Under the pieces are notes generated by a model that saw only the letters and a list, made by a program, of their open reading frames with translations, ran no database searches and was not told the DNA's origin. A program made the position numbers and the translations under genes. This document shows positions 24,732 to 37,900 of a stretch of 64,000 nucleotides of DNA, piece after piece. The first letter of the stretch is position 1, and each line of letters begins with the position of its first letter. This DNA is from Desmodesmus armatus (lineage: Eukaryota; Chlorophyta; Chlorophyceae; Sphaeropleales; Scenedesmaceae): assembly GCA_007449985.2 (NCBI GenBank), contig VIIQ02000574.1, positions 1,116,001 to 1,180,000 on the forward strand, given 5' to 3'.

Positions 24732-26509
24732 ATGGCTAGCTCAGCCACACAAGCATCCCTGGACTTTGATGAAGTGGTCAGGTCCAACATCCAGGACGTG
24801 CTAGATGCTGTGGCACGCACAAGTATCTCATCACATGCAGCTGATGCCGCTACAACGGCAGCAGACACCACCAGGCAGGAGACCCTGCCACCCAGCAGGT
24901 CCACCAGGTGTGCCCACCCCAAAATCGGGCTTCATCATAGCAATTGCTGCTCTGTGCTCCTTTTCATCATCAGCAGTGCGTGCTGACTTGAGTGGTGCCG
25001 TGCAGCAGGGATGCAGGTGGCTGGTTGGACCCTGCGATGCTGGAGGTGCCTCACAACAGCGATGCAACGATACGCCTGTTGAAGGCCCGCATCAAGTCAC
25101 TAGAGGAGCAGCTGGGGACTGCCTTGAAGCTCAATCAAGGTCAGTGCCCACCTACTCAATCAATTGTAATTGACTGCATGCTGCAGGGGGCACAAGAACA
25201 CTAAGCTAAGCTGCCACTCCTTGTGCTTGCAGAGAAGGAGAGTGTGGCCGTTGACCTGCAGAAGCAGGTCAGGCAACTCACACAGAACGAGGCGGCATTC
25301 AGCAAACAGCAAAAAGCACTGGAGGCACAGGTGGGTGCTGTGCCGATGGCAGCATATGGCAGGCCCTGCTAGCACACAGCTTTTCAGTTGTGAAGCATGC
25401 ACGCTTATGTCCGCGCAGCTCAGTAAACGACCCCACACCTTGTCGCTGCTGCCAACCTCACCGCCTTCACAACCACTCTCAGGTGGAGCGCCACAGGCAT
25501 GCTGCAGCAGCTGCTCGGGAGGCTGCAGTAGCCAAAGAGCAGCAGCTCAAGGAGCTGTCCAAGGACGGGGCTAGGGCTGATAAGGACAGGTGAGGCGTCA
25601 CCAGGAGCACATGCAGCTGGTGTGCGTGTTGCCAGCTCACGTCCTCTGAGGCTGCACCTAATGAGAGGTTGTGTTGCTCCAGCGCAACCAACAGGCAGCT
25701 GTGGCAGTTTGAGCCCATGATTTACATCAGGCCTCCAAAGCTTCCTGTTGTGAGCTGCAGGCGCCAGCTGGAGCAGGAGAGCCATGCACGCGATGTGCAG
25801 CTGCAGCGTGCGCTGGAGGAGGTGGAGAAGTACAAGCAGCTGCTGCAGGATGTGCAGTTGCAGGTCGGTTGCAAGGAGTGTTGCAAGTGACAACTACAGT
25901 GTGCTGCTGGGTTGCCATGTTGCAATGCAATACTTGTTCCAGCCGGGTGGGGCAGCCTGCAGGACAGTGCAGCCATGGCAACATAGCTCGACACAGCAGA
26001 TGAGCCCCAGCACCTCGTGCAGTTGGTGATGGGCAGGCAGCCTGGCATGCTGGGGTGTCCTGTTTGTGGTTGGTTGCACTTGTCCTAGACAAACCGGGTG
26101 GGCAGCATTGGTTCCTTGCCAGGGGTTGCACTTGCCACAGCCATGACCATGGCACACATGCAGCATTGCTGCAGCTGAGGCAGATGCGGTTCGTAAGCAG
26201 AGCACTGACATGGGTTGTGTATGACACTAAGCTTGATGACATGCGATACAATCATCATGACAGTCAGAAACACTGTGTGTGCTGCTGCAGGGCCAGGAGG
26301 TCAAGGATGTTGCCAGGTCTAAGCACACGCAGGCCCTGGCTGATGTCAAGCGGCTGGAGCGGCAGAAGGGTGAGCTGCTGACAGTACTGAAGAAGCAGGC
26401 CCGCCTGATTGATGTGCTGCGCCGGCAGAGGGCACACTTGGAGGCAGCTCAGCTGCTGTCGTTCTCAGAGGAGGAGTTCATGCAGACCCTGGATGTGCGG
26501 GCGGGTTGA
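24732..26509 (+). CDS. TEX9: TEX9-family coiled-coil protein
   Basis: Six exons with agreeing phases: 24732-24907, 25009-25139, 25233-25330, 25483-25589, 25761-25863, 26291-26509; 277 residues. Almost the whole protein after residue 70 is charged coiled coil (RLLKARIKSLEEQLG, RQLTQNEAAFSKQQKALEAQ). Two blocks are diagnostic of TEX9: VQLQRALEEVEKYKQLLQ, and the C-terminal VLKKQARLIDVLRRQRAHLE followed by AAQLLSFSEEEFMQTLD. TEX9 is a testis- and cilium-associated protein conserved in flagellated eukaryotes; its exact role is not settled. The donor of exon 1 could also be nine bases earlier in the same phase. It shares its upstream region with dymeclin. Confidence 0.88.
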
Positions 26510-27168
26510 ATGCTGTTGCGGGATCCTGTGAGCCAGTACTTACTGCGCTACTGATGCAAGGTCATGATAGAGGCGTTGGTTGCTCGGGTTGACAGGAGCT
26601 GCTCATGCTCTGAGAAGGTGTGTTGATGCTAGTAACCAGTTACAAGAGCGTGGCAGCTCTTCCGGGATGCCAGGCTGACTCAATGAAACACCAGGATGCT
26701 TGCTTGGCAAGTACAACACTGCAGCGTCAAAAGTGACCAAGTCACTTTTGAGTCTGCCTCAGCCGCTGCCACAAATGCTGGCCAAATCGCCAGCATAAAC
26801 CCTGGGCATGTGCTGTGCAGCGATACGCCCACCACCTTGGGCACACATCAGCGAGACAGGCTAGGCCTAGGTGATCACAGGCACAACATGCAGCGGCACC
26901 AGCACTTGCCCCGTATATGATGCAAACTGCCAGGCCATCGCCTGGTAAGTAATCAACCCCAGTTGACGACCGCTGCCAAAACGATTTCAGAACGCTAACA
27001 AAGTGGCGGCTGCCAGTGCAACCCCGCGGGTGGCACAGCGCAGCATGCACACAGCAGCAACATCATGATGGCGGCTGCTAGCAGCACAACACCTCAGCTG
27101 CAGGCCAGCGCCAAAGCAGATGACCGTGCAGCGCTGCAACAGAAGAGGGCGACATGCAAGCAACTGCC
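26510..27168. other. Convergent 3' region, TEX9 and DUF1640 gene
   Basis: Only 3' flanks are expected here. No coding sequence or RNA gene is recognised on either strand. Confidence 0.45.
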
Positions 27169-28921
27169 TTACGATGCCACCAGACGCGTAATGGTGAAAG
27201 CGATGGCTGAGAACGTGCCCATGATTGCTATGGTGGACTTGATGATGTCATTCTTGGCCTTCTCCATGCCAGCACGAATGTCGTTGACCTCCTGCACAAC
27301 ATGTCAGGGAAAGCAACAAGCCCTTGAGACATGCTGTCTGCTGTGATGTTGAAGTGTGAAAAAGTTTATTCAATTTGTCCATCCCCAACAAGTGCAGCAG
27401 CACTGCACGGCATGCCTGGAGCCCAGCAGGCGGACCCCTGTGGTGCGCGTCCCTTCAACATGCACATGGTAGGCAGTATGTTGCAACAGCCTGCAGCACT
27501 CATGCAGGATGTACTGCCACACATATGCAGTCCTCGACCGTGCTGCAAGCTCACCCGGTCCAACTTTAGCTCCAGCTCTACTGTCTTGTCACGCAGCTGC
27601 TGCAGGTCATCACGCATGCGCCTGAAAGCAGACGGTCGGCAGGCGGGAGCTTGATCACACAAGGAATGCCACCTCATCCATTCTTGTAAGCCTGGCAGCA
27701 GCTGCGCAGCATCACGACCCCTTTCCCCCTGCAAGCACTCAGGGTCTCTCCAACAACAGCACGCCCCCTCCCCTCCAACTACTTGAGGAATCTGCCATGC
27801 AGCCCTAGCCACCTTTGCACAGAAATGCTGGCAACTGACAGCAACCATCAGGCGATCCTTGTGACCCTTGTGAAGCACTGCTGCTGCTTCCCCGCTCTCC
27901 GCTCACCCCTTTTCTAGGTTGAGGTCTAGCCGCTGGCTGGCTGTCAGCTTGTCAATCTCGTGCCGCACTTCTGAGCGTGTCCGTTCGAGGAAGTTCTGCT
28001 GCCTGTCCAGGTCCTTCTGCAGCGTTGCTAAGTGCATGTCCTGCTTCTGTATGAGCTCAGCCTTGAAGCCTCCCAGACGAGCATCCTGCTCCAGGATGAC
28101 CTGCAGCATGCACACACAGCATGACACACCACATACACACTCAGACTGGATGTGAAGGCGGTGTCAGACACATGGAAGAAGACGCGGTTGGAAGACGCAT
28201 GGCAGGCCTGCCACTGCAAGAAGACAAGGAGGGGCTGTGCTGGAGCCCCCTGGAGTCACTGCTGGGGGACAACTGAGTGAGGGACAGGGCACCAAATGTT
28301 CCACAAGTGCTCTCCATATGTATTTTCATTGACGTGCGCACACCCGGTTGAGGACCTCCTGCCAAGTCTTGACCCATGGTGACTGAATGGTATGTTGCAG
28401 TGGCAGGCAGCTTGCAGAAAGACACCTCTGCAAAGGCATGCATGCACACCATGCTCGGTGTGACTGCAGCCCTCTACAGACTGCTGGCTGCCTACCACGC
28501 AATGGCTACAGCAGCTGCCCAAGAACAGTGAGCCCCTGATTGACAGAGCATGCCTGCTCACCTTCTCCAACTCCACTTTGGTGCTGAACTTTTCAGACAG
28601 CCGCAACCTGTCTAGAATAATCTGCTCTGTCAAGTACTGTGTCATATCGTCTGCCTGCTGCCTGCTGAAGCCCAGTGTCTCAAACTTCTTGGACTGCAGA
28701 CAAAACAACCACGCTCTGCTGTTAGCACCAAGCAGAACCCAGCAGCACCGCATGAAACCAGAACATGCACCTACCTGTGCTAGTGTGTCTACGATCACTG
28801 CTTTCTCAACTGCTTCTTTGGTGGCGTTGCTGGTAAAGCTGCGCAGGAGAAGGACGCCGGGAGCCTGCTGCTGATGCAAGTGCCTGCCAGCCCTCAGCAA
28901 GAGCAGTAAGCTTGTACCCAT
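27169..28921 (-). CDS. DUF1640 / CCDC90 (MCUR1-FMP32 type) mitochondrial coiled-coil protein
   Basis: Five exons with agreeing phases: 28921-28775, 28693-28562, 28100-27907, 27621-27555, 27291-27169; 220 residues, the usual family length. The N-terminus (MGTSLLLLLRAGRHLH, then VLLLRSFTSN) looks like a mitochondrial presequence. Then come DTLAQSKKFETLGFSRQQAD, a long coiled coil (LATLQKDLDRQQNFLERTRS, LDRQ.. to VELELKLDR) and a single C-terminal hydrophobic segment (IAIMGTFSAIAF). This architecture matches the CCDC90/FMP32 family in the mitochondrial inner membrane. In animals MCUR1 affects the calcium uniporter; in other lineages members have been tied to respiratory-complex assembly. The exact role here is unknown. 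Confidence 0.9.
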
Positions 28922-29219
28922 GCTGCCACTGCTGCAGATCCTATGTGGACGTGCTGCGGGGCCCAGTCACTGGTCTACAGCCGAGCGCAAACGTCGCAGT
29001 AAGATAGTAAGCGGAGAAAAAAGGTAGTGTCAGCCCACAATACGTCTGGGTGCAATTGCGAAGCAGAGGGAGGGGAGTTGAGTTTTAGTAGACAAGACGT
29101 TTCAGAGGGTGTGCAACAGAGCATGAAGTCGCTCAGACAATGGTTGAGGTGCTCCTCCATGTGACTGCGTCCATGTCAGTCCCTGGGCGTGACTCACCCC
29201 AATTTCAAAACAACACCAG

Positions 29220-29300
29220 CTGGCCTCCGTCTCCCAAGTCATGGCCAGGATTGGCAGGGAGCTCATCGTGCTCAAGGGGAAGGACCTGAAGCCTTTGTAA
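29220..29300 (+). CDS. Possible last exon of a small unidentified gene
   Basis: After a good acceptor (AACACCAG) the plus strand reads LASVSQVMARIGRELIVLK, then GKDLKPL and a TAA, with a GC-rich third-position pattern like real exons here. Upstream exons are unclear: an ATG at 28920 (MLPLLQILCGRAAG) runs to a strong GTAAGA donor, but its phase does not join cleanly. It would be a tiny gene divergent from the DUF1640 gene. I do not recognise it; chance is possible. Confidence 0.3.
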   Translation: MASVSQVMARIGRELIVLKGKDLKPL

Positions 29301-31773
29301 GCACTTTCATAGGTGCCGTTCTTCATGCTTGCACAGACAGGTGAAGAAGTCACCAGCGCGGCATGAATGCTTACACTTAAGTGTGCAGTGCACCTGATAC
29401 TTACGGCTTAGCTGGTTGTAGTCAGCTGCCCCCCCCCCTTCCCTCTGACAAACCCAAACGCCGCCAGTCTGTAGGGGCAAAGGGGACTGCAGTGCAGCAG
29501 GGGGGTGCAGTGCACCACAGTAGCGCAAGAAATGACGGCTGTGCAGCGCAGCAGAGCACCCAATAGGTGCAGCAACCTGAGAACAGACTCTGGCTGTGTT
29601 TTTGCCAGGCTGTGCAAGACTGCATATGTCCAGCTTACAAGGCCAGCCCATCACGCAGTGGGTGTCACTGTGCTGTTCAGACCGCATCGTCGCTGCTGCA
29701 ACATACAATAGCAGGCGACTACTGCCATTGTCCTTTCTGCTGCTGCCGTGATGAGTCATTGCTGCAGCACTCCACTGGGCTCACAAGTCTTTGAACGTGC
29801 CCCAGCGCATATGTGCAGGTAAATATGCGCATGCATGCGCAGCAGCAGGCTTGCATGCACATGCAGCACTGCCGTTCAGCCAGCCGCGCCACCAATCTTA
29901 CCAGTCTTGTTGTAGTAAGATCGCAGAGGCTGAAGCTGCCGTGTCTGTCAACGAAAAGAAGTAGTAATGCATTAGTGATGCATATGCATGTGCAGCTGAA
30001 GCTAGACGAGCTTCGGGGTCCCCAAACCCTTGGCTCACTGTGACATGAAGGTGTCTGGCCAGTTGCTGCCCTTCTGCTGGGCTGGATGTTGCATCAAAGC
30101 TCCACTGTGATCATCAGTGCTGGGTCATGCGGGCTGTTCCTCCTGTTGGGCTGGGCTGCTGTCAACAACACTCTGTCTGGGCTGATGCAATAACTCTCTG
30201 CCTGCAAAAGCAAAATCTTACCAGTCTTCTGGTGCATGGCAGGCACAACATAATGGATTACTGCTACTTGGCAAGACACACTGTGGCAACTTGGCTTGGT
30301 AACAAGAAGGTGTTGCAATGTTGGTGCTGTGGTTGGTGCTGACTGCAGTGTGACTACTGGACAACACCTGCCTGTGTTGTTTGTCCCAGGTTGAATTGCA
30401 GGTGCGAACTGGGAGTGTCACACTGGGCTGTACACATGGTTTGATGCTGCATGTTGAACCAAGTTCTACAGAACTGCTTGCATGATTGTGTACGCAACAT
30501 GTTGAGGCTGGCTTGGGGTCGCTACTGTTTTTACTGTATTGCCTCGAGTGCTGTGTACTAGGCATGTGACAAGACAATGCGCTGGAAGATGCCTAAGGCC
30601 AAAGAGCTGTTGATGCAGTGCAGGCGAGGCAAACATGTTGGTGCATAACTTGTTGCAGCAGTGCAGGCAAGGCAAACATGTTTATATGAGCTGTTGCTGC
30701 AGTGCAGGCAACATGCAGTGCAGACATATCAAAACATGTTGGGCAAAGCAAGGCATGTTGGGATCAGGCACATATATTCTCCATGTACCCATGTTGAAAC
30801 TTCCTTCTTGGGAAAAAGTCACCAGACATCTTGTTACAAAGTAACCAGCCTGGCACACAAACAGCTCATGACGTTGCATCATCATGGCTGAGTAGTAAAG
30901 CCAACACACCACCACTGCACACGGTACCATGCAGGCTGCTGTATGGTATATATTGCATGCGATGCCGTGGCCACAACTGGCCATATGATGCCAGGCAATG
31001 CGACAACTGAAGCTGAACTTCGGCTGTACACCATCAAAAGCAACAGTAATACATCATGCCGATGATCGGCACAATATTGGATTAGCGACATCTTGTTGAG
31101 ACGACTCTTCGTTGTGAGGATGAATATGCCAACCACTCGCAGGCAGATGTGTGACAGCACCTGACACTGACACACCACCACCGGGCACACAAACAAACAA
31201 ATAGTCCTCTTGACTTACCGCCATAAGGGCAGCAAACAGGGCTCCATGCTCTCTTTGGTAATACAATTGATTCACAAGGCAGACACAGACGTCCTGACAC
31301 CAGCAACTCTCACACAGCACACTCACTCGCACGCTGGCAGTAAGTGCCAACTGCAGAACCGGGTATGCAGTGTGAGCAGGAGAAGTGATGTTGGTGGATT
31401 CCGCCAGACCTGAACCTGCATTGCTGCAGGAGACCAGCTGACCAGGGCACAGACATGCTGTTGCATGCTAGCGGCAACTCACGCTGCTGCAGACCCAGCG
31501 CGCCACAAAAAAACAACTGCCTACATACCATGCACTGAGCTGCCTGACACACAACCAGAGCCAAAAAGCGCGACACATAACTCCCAGACAGGAGTACAGC
31601 ATCACCAAGGGGTAGTGCAGCAAAGAGGCAGCAGGACCTGACAGCAGCTATCATAGAGACAGTACACTGCAGACTGCGGGCCAGCTTCAACTGCACAGCG
31701 TCAACACCACAAGCGACCCTACCCGACTACACAAGCACACCGAACAAAAGCAAGGCATGACTGCAGCAGCTGC
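29301..31773. other. Gene-poor spacer of 2.5 kb
   Basis: No recognisable protein domain on either strand; the open frames are short and unlike anything known to me. It contains one copy of the dispersed TGTTGTAGTAAGATCGCAG element (29907-29933) and a degenerate repeat (about 30615-30735) built from CAGTGCAGGCAAGGCAAACA-like units. The right end is probably the 3' UTR of the expansin-like gene. Confidence 0.45.
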
Positions 31774-33218
31774 TTAGTTACTGGCGGGGATGGCAGCGGG
31801 CATGACGCCACGCAGGCGACGGCCAACGCCGTGGTTTGCAGGGAAACCGTTCTGGCGCTTGTCCATGGCAGGGTTCCAGTTGCCGGGAGGGCCACGGTCA
31901 GGGCCGGAGCGCTGGCCGTGGGGGTTCCTGGCGGGCTTGTTGGGCTTGTGGCCGCAGGCAACATCGCGGTGCTCGACTGCAATGACGCCCAGCTTGGTGT
32001 CAGCCAGCTTCTCGAATGCCCAGATGGACAGGTCGCTGCAGGTAAGAACAAGCAGCAGCAGCAGAGCAGCAGAACAGTCAGTACTGGTACAAAAGAACAG
32101 TTCAGGTCCAGGTAAAACCAGCAAACAAATTGGCTGCTGCATGATGAACTGCGCATATGGAAACAGCCATTGTGCTCCTGACAGCAGTGAATAACAAGCA
32201 AAGAACCACGGTTGGCAAATCAGCCAAATCAGAATGCTGTGTCACAAGGTCAGCAGTGTCCAGCAGTCGCCAAGAATGCCAGCGTGGCGAGTGCAACTCA
32301 CAAGTGGTACATGTCACCGCAGCACCAGCGCTTGTTGCTGTACTGGTTGCCAGGGTAGTGGCAGGGGCAGGTGTCTGTGATGGTCACAACAACTGAGGCC
32401 TGGTCGTCGTAGCATGCACCATTGCGGTCAAGGTGAGCACCGTAGCCATCCTTGAAGGCCATCTTCTTGCACTTGACTTCCTTGCACTTCCTGCGAGGTG
32501 GGGCAGACAGCAGGACAGAGACACTTTGATCAGTATGCATCTTACAAAAATCAGTGGTCACTTGCAGGTGATGAACCCCATGCAGGGAGGCATTGTTAAC
32601 ATCTGCCAAACCTCAAGGCAGGGCAGGTTGGGCTGTGACAGCACAACGTTCACATGATGAGCTCCTGCAGTTGATATATATGCACAACAGAGTATGCACA
32701 GTCGAAGCTGAGCCAGAGTGCGAATCACCATGGAACTGTCAGTCCCTGCTGTTGTTGCCTGCTCACCCGCAGCTGCCTCCGAAGTCGCCTGCAGTATCTG
32801 AGATGGCAGTAGTGTCCCAGCCAGTGCCAACCTTCTCGTCGAGGTAGCCATAGCCACAGGAGCCGTGGTGGATTGACCTGCGCGAAGGTCAAGAACGATG
32901 GCAGACAGACGAGAGATATAGGGTCAGTGGGCGCCGCAACATGCTGTCACTTCGAGCTGCATGATACAACGCTGCAGGGTGAAGCACTGCCATCAACGCC
33001 AAACATGTGGGGGTTGCCTAGATCACAATCAGACATCTGGGTGCATGTTTGCTTGCTGCATGCCCCGATGCAACCCTATATGATCTAGTCGATAGACCTG
33101 CAAGGGAAACTCACCAGCCATCCTTGCCATAGAAGGTTGCACGGCCAGTCTGATAACTGTGCGCTGTTTGCAAGGCTGCGATGGCCAGAACGGCCAGGAC
33201 CAGTTGTTGAAGAGCCAT
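31774..33218 (-). CDS. Secreted expansin-like (DPBB/GH45-like) protein
   Basis: Four exons with agreeing phases: 33218-33115, 32877-32767, 32490-32302, 32035-31774; 221 residues. A signal peptide is clear (MALQQLVLAVLAIAALQTAHS). The double-psi beta-barrel domain has TFYGKDGW, GSCGYGY, a Cys-rich middle (CKEVKCKK), TDTCPCHYPG, RWCCGDMYHFDLS with the HFD motif, and IAVEHRDVAC. Expansins loosen cell walls without hydrolysis. The second, carbohydrate-binding domain of plant expansins is missing. In its place is a basic Pro/Asn/Gly-rich tail of about 60 residues (PNKPARNPHGQRSGPDRG). A TATAAAG lies on this strand about 155 bases upstream of the start. Function on the algal wall is inferred. Confidence 0.88.
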
Positions 33219-33369
33219 TTGCGGTTGTGGGTAGAAAGATGTAGTGGGACACAGCGAGCTCTCAGTTGCCTGGGCTCAGCGTGTGCAAGCGGAAAGGTGC
33301 TGAAAAGCAGGGGGTTTGCAATCAGGATAGATTGCTGGATGAAGGTGAGAATGTGAGTGCCTCGGCAGG

Positions 33370-33376
33370 CTTTATA
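33370..33376 (-). promoter_or_regulatory. TATA box candidate, expansin-like gene
   Basis: TATAAAG on the minus strand, about 155 bases before the start codon; position suits a core promoter with a 5' UTR of about 120 bases. Confidence 0.45.
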
Positions 33377-34918
33377 CTGGTGCGGCGCCGGTGGGATGGA
33401 ACACTCGACGTTCCTTCAGAAACGTCACCGGAGACTGACAGACACACTTGAAGGAAGTGGAGCCAGCAGCAACGACTTGACTTGTTTATCTAAGAGTCCT
33501 AAATCAGACACTTTTATCTGTTTGCAAGTTGTAAGCACACTGGTAATCTTACGGTTTTGCTGGTCGCACCCAGCCGTGGCCGGTGCGGTGACTTTTCACT
33601 TTTGCGAGAGTTTGATATTTGAGATCATAAGTGCTTCATTCGATCATTGATCTGGCATGCATGGACCCCACGAGCTCCTCGAAGGAACATGTTGTAGAAT
33701 CTTTCTCCCCATTTCTGGGCACCAGCAGTCAAGTCACCACTTCATAAGCTTCAGTAATGTATGTGTGCATAAAAAATCAAGCCACTCTTTCCTAAGTCAC
33801 CTTCCAAGGCCACAACCCCTACTACTTCGAAGCCATTTCGTGCGTACAGGACAGGAAGTGTCCTTCCAACCAACACTGCTCACACCCACACCATTACAAC
33901 CATAACATCAACTTGTTTAATGAAGCTCGAAGTTTGCACGCCACTTGGGGGTTTCAACGAGTGTGTCGAGGGGATTTGGGCCAGGTTGGGCAGCTGCCCT
34001 GCGGGTGTAGTTTGTGTCATCTCAAGGGGGCGAATTGTTCACATATGTGCCTATTCCTCTGCTTCACTTCTTGCAAGCAGGGACTTGCAAGCTCTGCTTC
34101 CCATTGGGACGTGAAGGACACGCATAGACACCAAGTGTATCATAGTACTAGTGCTGTTCACAACAGTACTCCCACGTGTCGACATCAAAGAGTAAACTCA
34201 TCTACTTCCCTATGCGTGATGCCTCTGCCACACACGCATGCTCAGTGGAGTGCTCGACAGTCACCTGCTTGCTGTGGTGGCCCACCAGCAGCGGCTGCTG
34301 CCTGGCTGGCCCATCCAGCTGCCCCATCTGATTTTGCGACAGCACCCACTACACAAGTGAACCAACCGTTCCTCCCCCGTGCCTGGTGCACAACCTGCCG
34401 AGGGACCGGCCTGGGGTGCCAGGTCAGCGCACTTGACGGCACCCTGCTGCCGTCCCGCTGCACCTGCTCATGATGGGCCCTGTTGTGTTTATGGTGACAC
34501 TTACGCTTGCACAGCATATGTTCTTGTTCTCTTATTGTCACACCCTCGTATACTTTCATGTGCTGTCGAGCATGGAAGTCACTGTCAGCAACACAGGCGA
34601 CCTTGTACCCGTAAAAACAGAACAACAGACGCCTGTATGCACCACTGTTCAGTCCCAAAGCTGGAATCATGCCGCATTCTGCATGACGGAAGGGAGAGCC
34701 TGTCTGGCAGGCATGGCCCACACACCACCAGAGGCAATACAGTGCATGTAGTACAGTGCACCTACAGCTTGGCAGGCACACCGCCAGTGTGCTGCTGCAG
34801 CCAACCACACCAGCTGTGCTGACACTGCCAGTCACCGAGTGTGGCACATGCAAGCACAGCAGCTACTGTACTGCTGCTGCTGGTCATTGAAGTTTGCTGC
34901 TAGCAGCACTGCTGGGGT
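33377..34918. other. Intergenic block with an AT-richer stretch
   Basis: About 33480-34150 is visibly richer in A and T than the rest of the window. Open frames here (for example at 33913-34473, plus) show no known domain. It holds the expansin-like promoter and the 3' flank of the DIL gene. Confidence 0.4.
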
Positions 34919-37900
34919 TTACACCCCGGTAAATTGTAGCTCCTTCTCCAGGAAGGCAAAGCTGCCAGCTTTGTCGGCAGACCTGAGGGCCTCTGGCATT
35001 GGCAGTGCTGCATACAAGTCCTGTGCACCATGAAGGGGCATGCAGCACGGCCTGTACTGAGTACCAAGGTAGTGTGGCCTGGTGGTTGACTGCTCAAGCC
35101 TATGGGACTGGGGCAGTCACTGCACGCAGAGAGTCTGTCAGAGTCCACTGCTGCCACGGTGGCGATTGATTCACGGCGCAGATTGTCACAAAACAAGCTG
35201 GCTGGGCGGCTGTCATGATGTGTGCACAGGTGCTGCTTCTAGAAACTAGCAATGCAGCATAGCCTGGGCTCAGTGCCATGGTCAGCATCAGGATGGGGCA
35301 CCATGTGTGCCACTCCAGTGTACATGTTCAATGTTCAGAGATAAGACAAGACAAGGCAAGGCCTGCAAAGCTGTTCAACAACCTGGTCCTGTAGCAACTG
35401 TCCATGTTGTACGTTGCAGGTGCTTACTTGGTGGTTGGCACCCACCTTGTCGTCCTTCAGCACCAACATCTCCTCAGTCACACACGGCAGCGTGCTGTCA
35501 TCATCTAGCAGGTAGTTGTGGTTGGAGTGGCCAGTGGCTTGCTCACTCAATGCCTTCTTCATGTCACCCAGCACCTGCACGACAGTCGTTGTGGACACAA
35601 GACATGTGTCCTTGTACAGCAAACAAACAGTAAACCTTCACCCTGAGGATGCTGGCAGCATGCGGCATGCAGTAAGTGACTCAGTGCTGACCCGGAGTGA
35701 CAGCATGCTGCATGCAGCAGATGATTACATGCTGCGCCAAAATCTGCAGGTGCCTCCTCAGGCTCTCATGAGAGCCTTTGAGCTGTAGGGTACTGCCCTA
35801 CCAGCACCAACTTAGCAACGGTTGCCACCACCGTCCCAGCCAGGAGATGTGTGGCAACAATCGCAGGTGGCCCGCCCACCAATGCAGTGAGTGGGTCAGG
35901 CAAGAACCTGAAACCGCACACGTTTTGCGCACTGCGGTTAGAATTAGAATAGAAACCTGGCTGCAGCTGCAGCAAGATAGGCATGCCACACCTGACTGTT
36001 GACGGTCTCTGTGTTGTACTTGTCATCAGAGAACATGGTGCTGATGCGAAACAGCTGCTTGATGGACAGTGCGGGGCACAGATCCTGGGTGAGTTGGCCC
36101 AGGGTCAGCTTCTCCTTGCGTGAAGCTACCAGGAAGGCGACAGCCTGCCACGCAGCAAGCAGAGAAGCAACCCTGCCAATGTGAACAAGTGATATGTGTG
36201 CACGTTGTCAATGTGATGGCTGCAGCAATTGGCAACAGTAGACCCCACACCCTATGTTGAGCCGCCCCGGCACTCAGAGATGGCCCTCGGAGCTGTCTCT
36301 CAAGCTCCGAGTCAGACACTCAGTAGACCTGATATGCCTGACACAGTATGTCCTCCACGATCGGGGAGCCAGGCGTGCCAAAGTATCCGGATACTGTATT
36401 GGGATCCCGTGGGGGAGGCGGGGGGGCGCACGCACCTGGCGGATGCACTTCAGCTCTTCCCAGCACTCGCCGACACACTCTGTGCCCTGCTGGTTGATCC
36501 AGGACTCCACCTGCAACCAAGTTCAATTCAGCACACCAGCGCAGTGGCCGAGGTGTGCCGCAGGGAAGGGTACTAGATGTTCAACACACGCACACTGCAT
36601 GCCATTGTGTACACATATGCCATTACTGGGACCCCAGGCTGCCAGCCTGACTAGTCCACACTGGGACTCCCAGTCTTATGGCAGGGCAAGGCTGCCCTGC
36701 AACTGGTCAACTGACGTGACTTGCCTGCCCCGGGCAGGCTGTGTCGGACACACTGTGTTATGGGGGGGGAGGATGTTACATGAACGTTTTTGCCAAACGA
36801 TCAAGGGCATTGTCCACCAGGGTCGAGCCAGGCGAACCTCGTAAGTTGTCTCCCTGCGGTGGTTTGCCCCACCTACACCGGGTTGACCAAAAAAGGCAGA
36901 CCCACCAGAATTGCAGCAAGTGCTAGCCATGGTGTGCACACTCAGTGGGAAAGTGGTCATGCCGGGAGGGAAAGAGGAGCAGGCACAGATGGATATGACG
37001 TGTAGGGTTTGTAGAGGCGTGAAATCGAGAGCAGGTGTGCTCACCTGTGCCAGGCCTGCCTTCAAGTGCCCGCCATTGCTGAATGAGCAGCACCCAGGGC
37101 GCAGCAGCAGCATGTTGAACAGCTGCACGTTCACAGAGCTGAACAGCTGCTTCAACATGATTTGCACCAGGGGCTTTGGAACGTGGTTGTCTGCGGGCAA
37201 CATGTTGCAACAGAGCACCGCACAGTCCAACATGGTCAGCAAGATGCTCAGCAAACAGGGCGACGGCACACACCACGGTGTTGATCTTGTCAATAAGGCA
37301 ACCAGCGCAGACACTGCCTGCGGCCAAAGGTTAACAACGCACGTCCGGCAGCCAAGGTGGCTTATCAGTTATTACCCTTGAGCTTGGTGAGCAGGTCCTC
37401 AAACACCAGCAGGAGGTCGCTCCATGCATTATGCGGGCTGGAGGTGGGGGCTGCTGCGGCGGCGGCGGTCCTCCTGGGTGCGTCACGAGCGGTGTAGAAG
37501 CACTGGCCCTGTAAATTGCAACACGTTCAAATATACATGAAGCCAAAGAGCTGCACCTGTTCAGCAGTTGTCGCCCTTTCCAGCACACTCGGCAGCATGT
37601 ATCGCGCCTGTCCAACTTCACAGCACTGATGGGCCTGCTGGGTGCCGGCTTACATGTATGGCACTCAAGACCGGCCAACAACCCCATGCCCGCTTCTCAC
37701 CAGCATGGGCGTGATGTTCTGCTTCATGCTGTCGCGTATCATTGAGAAGATTTTCTGCACGAGCTCGTCCAACTGCTGCTTGAAGAGCAAGACGGGGATC
37801 TTGGCCTCGACCTGCCTGAAGCCACCCACGCCGCCACCAAGGATGGCGGCGTCACCTGCAGGCACAGCCAGCCAACAACAGCAGGTGCAGACAGATGAGA

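Noticed and set aside
30612..30735. CRISPR-like array from repeated GGCAAACATG units
   Set aside because: Units are irregular in length and spacing, there are no constant repeats with unique spacers, and the genome is eukaryotic.
33913..34473. 186-residue plus-strand frame in the AT-richer spacer
   Set aside because: No domain, no support from splice sites, and composition unlike the exons of this window.
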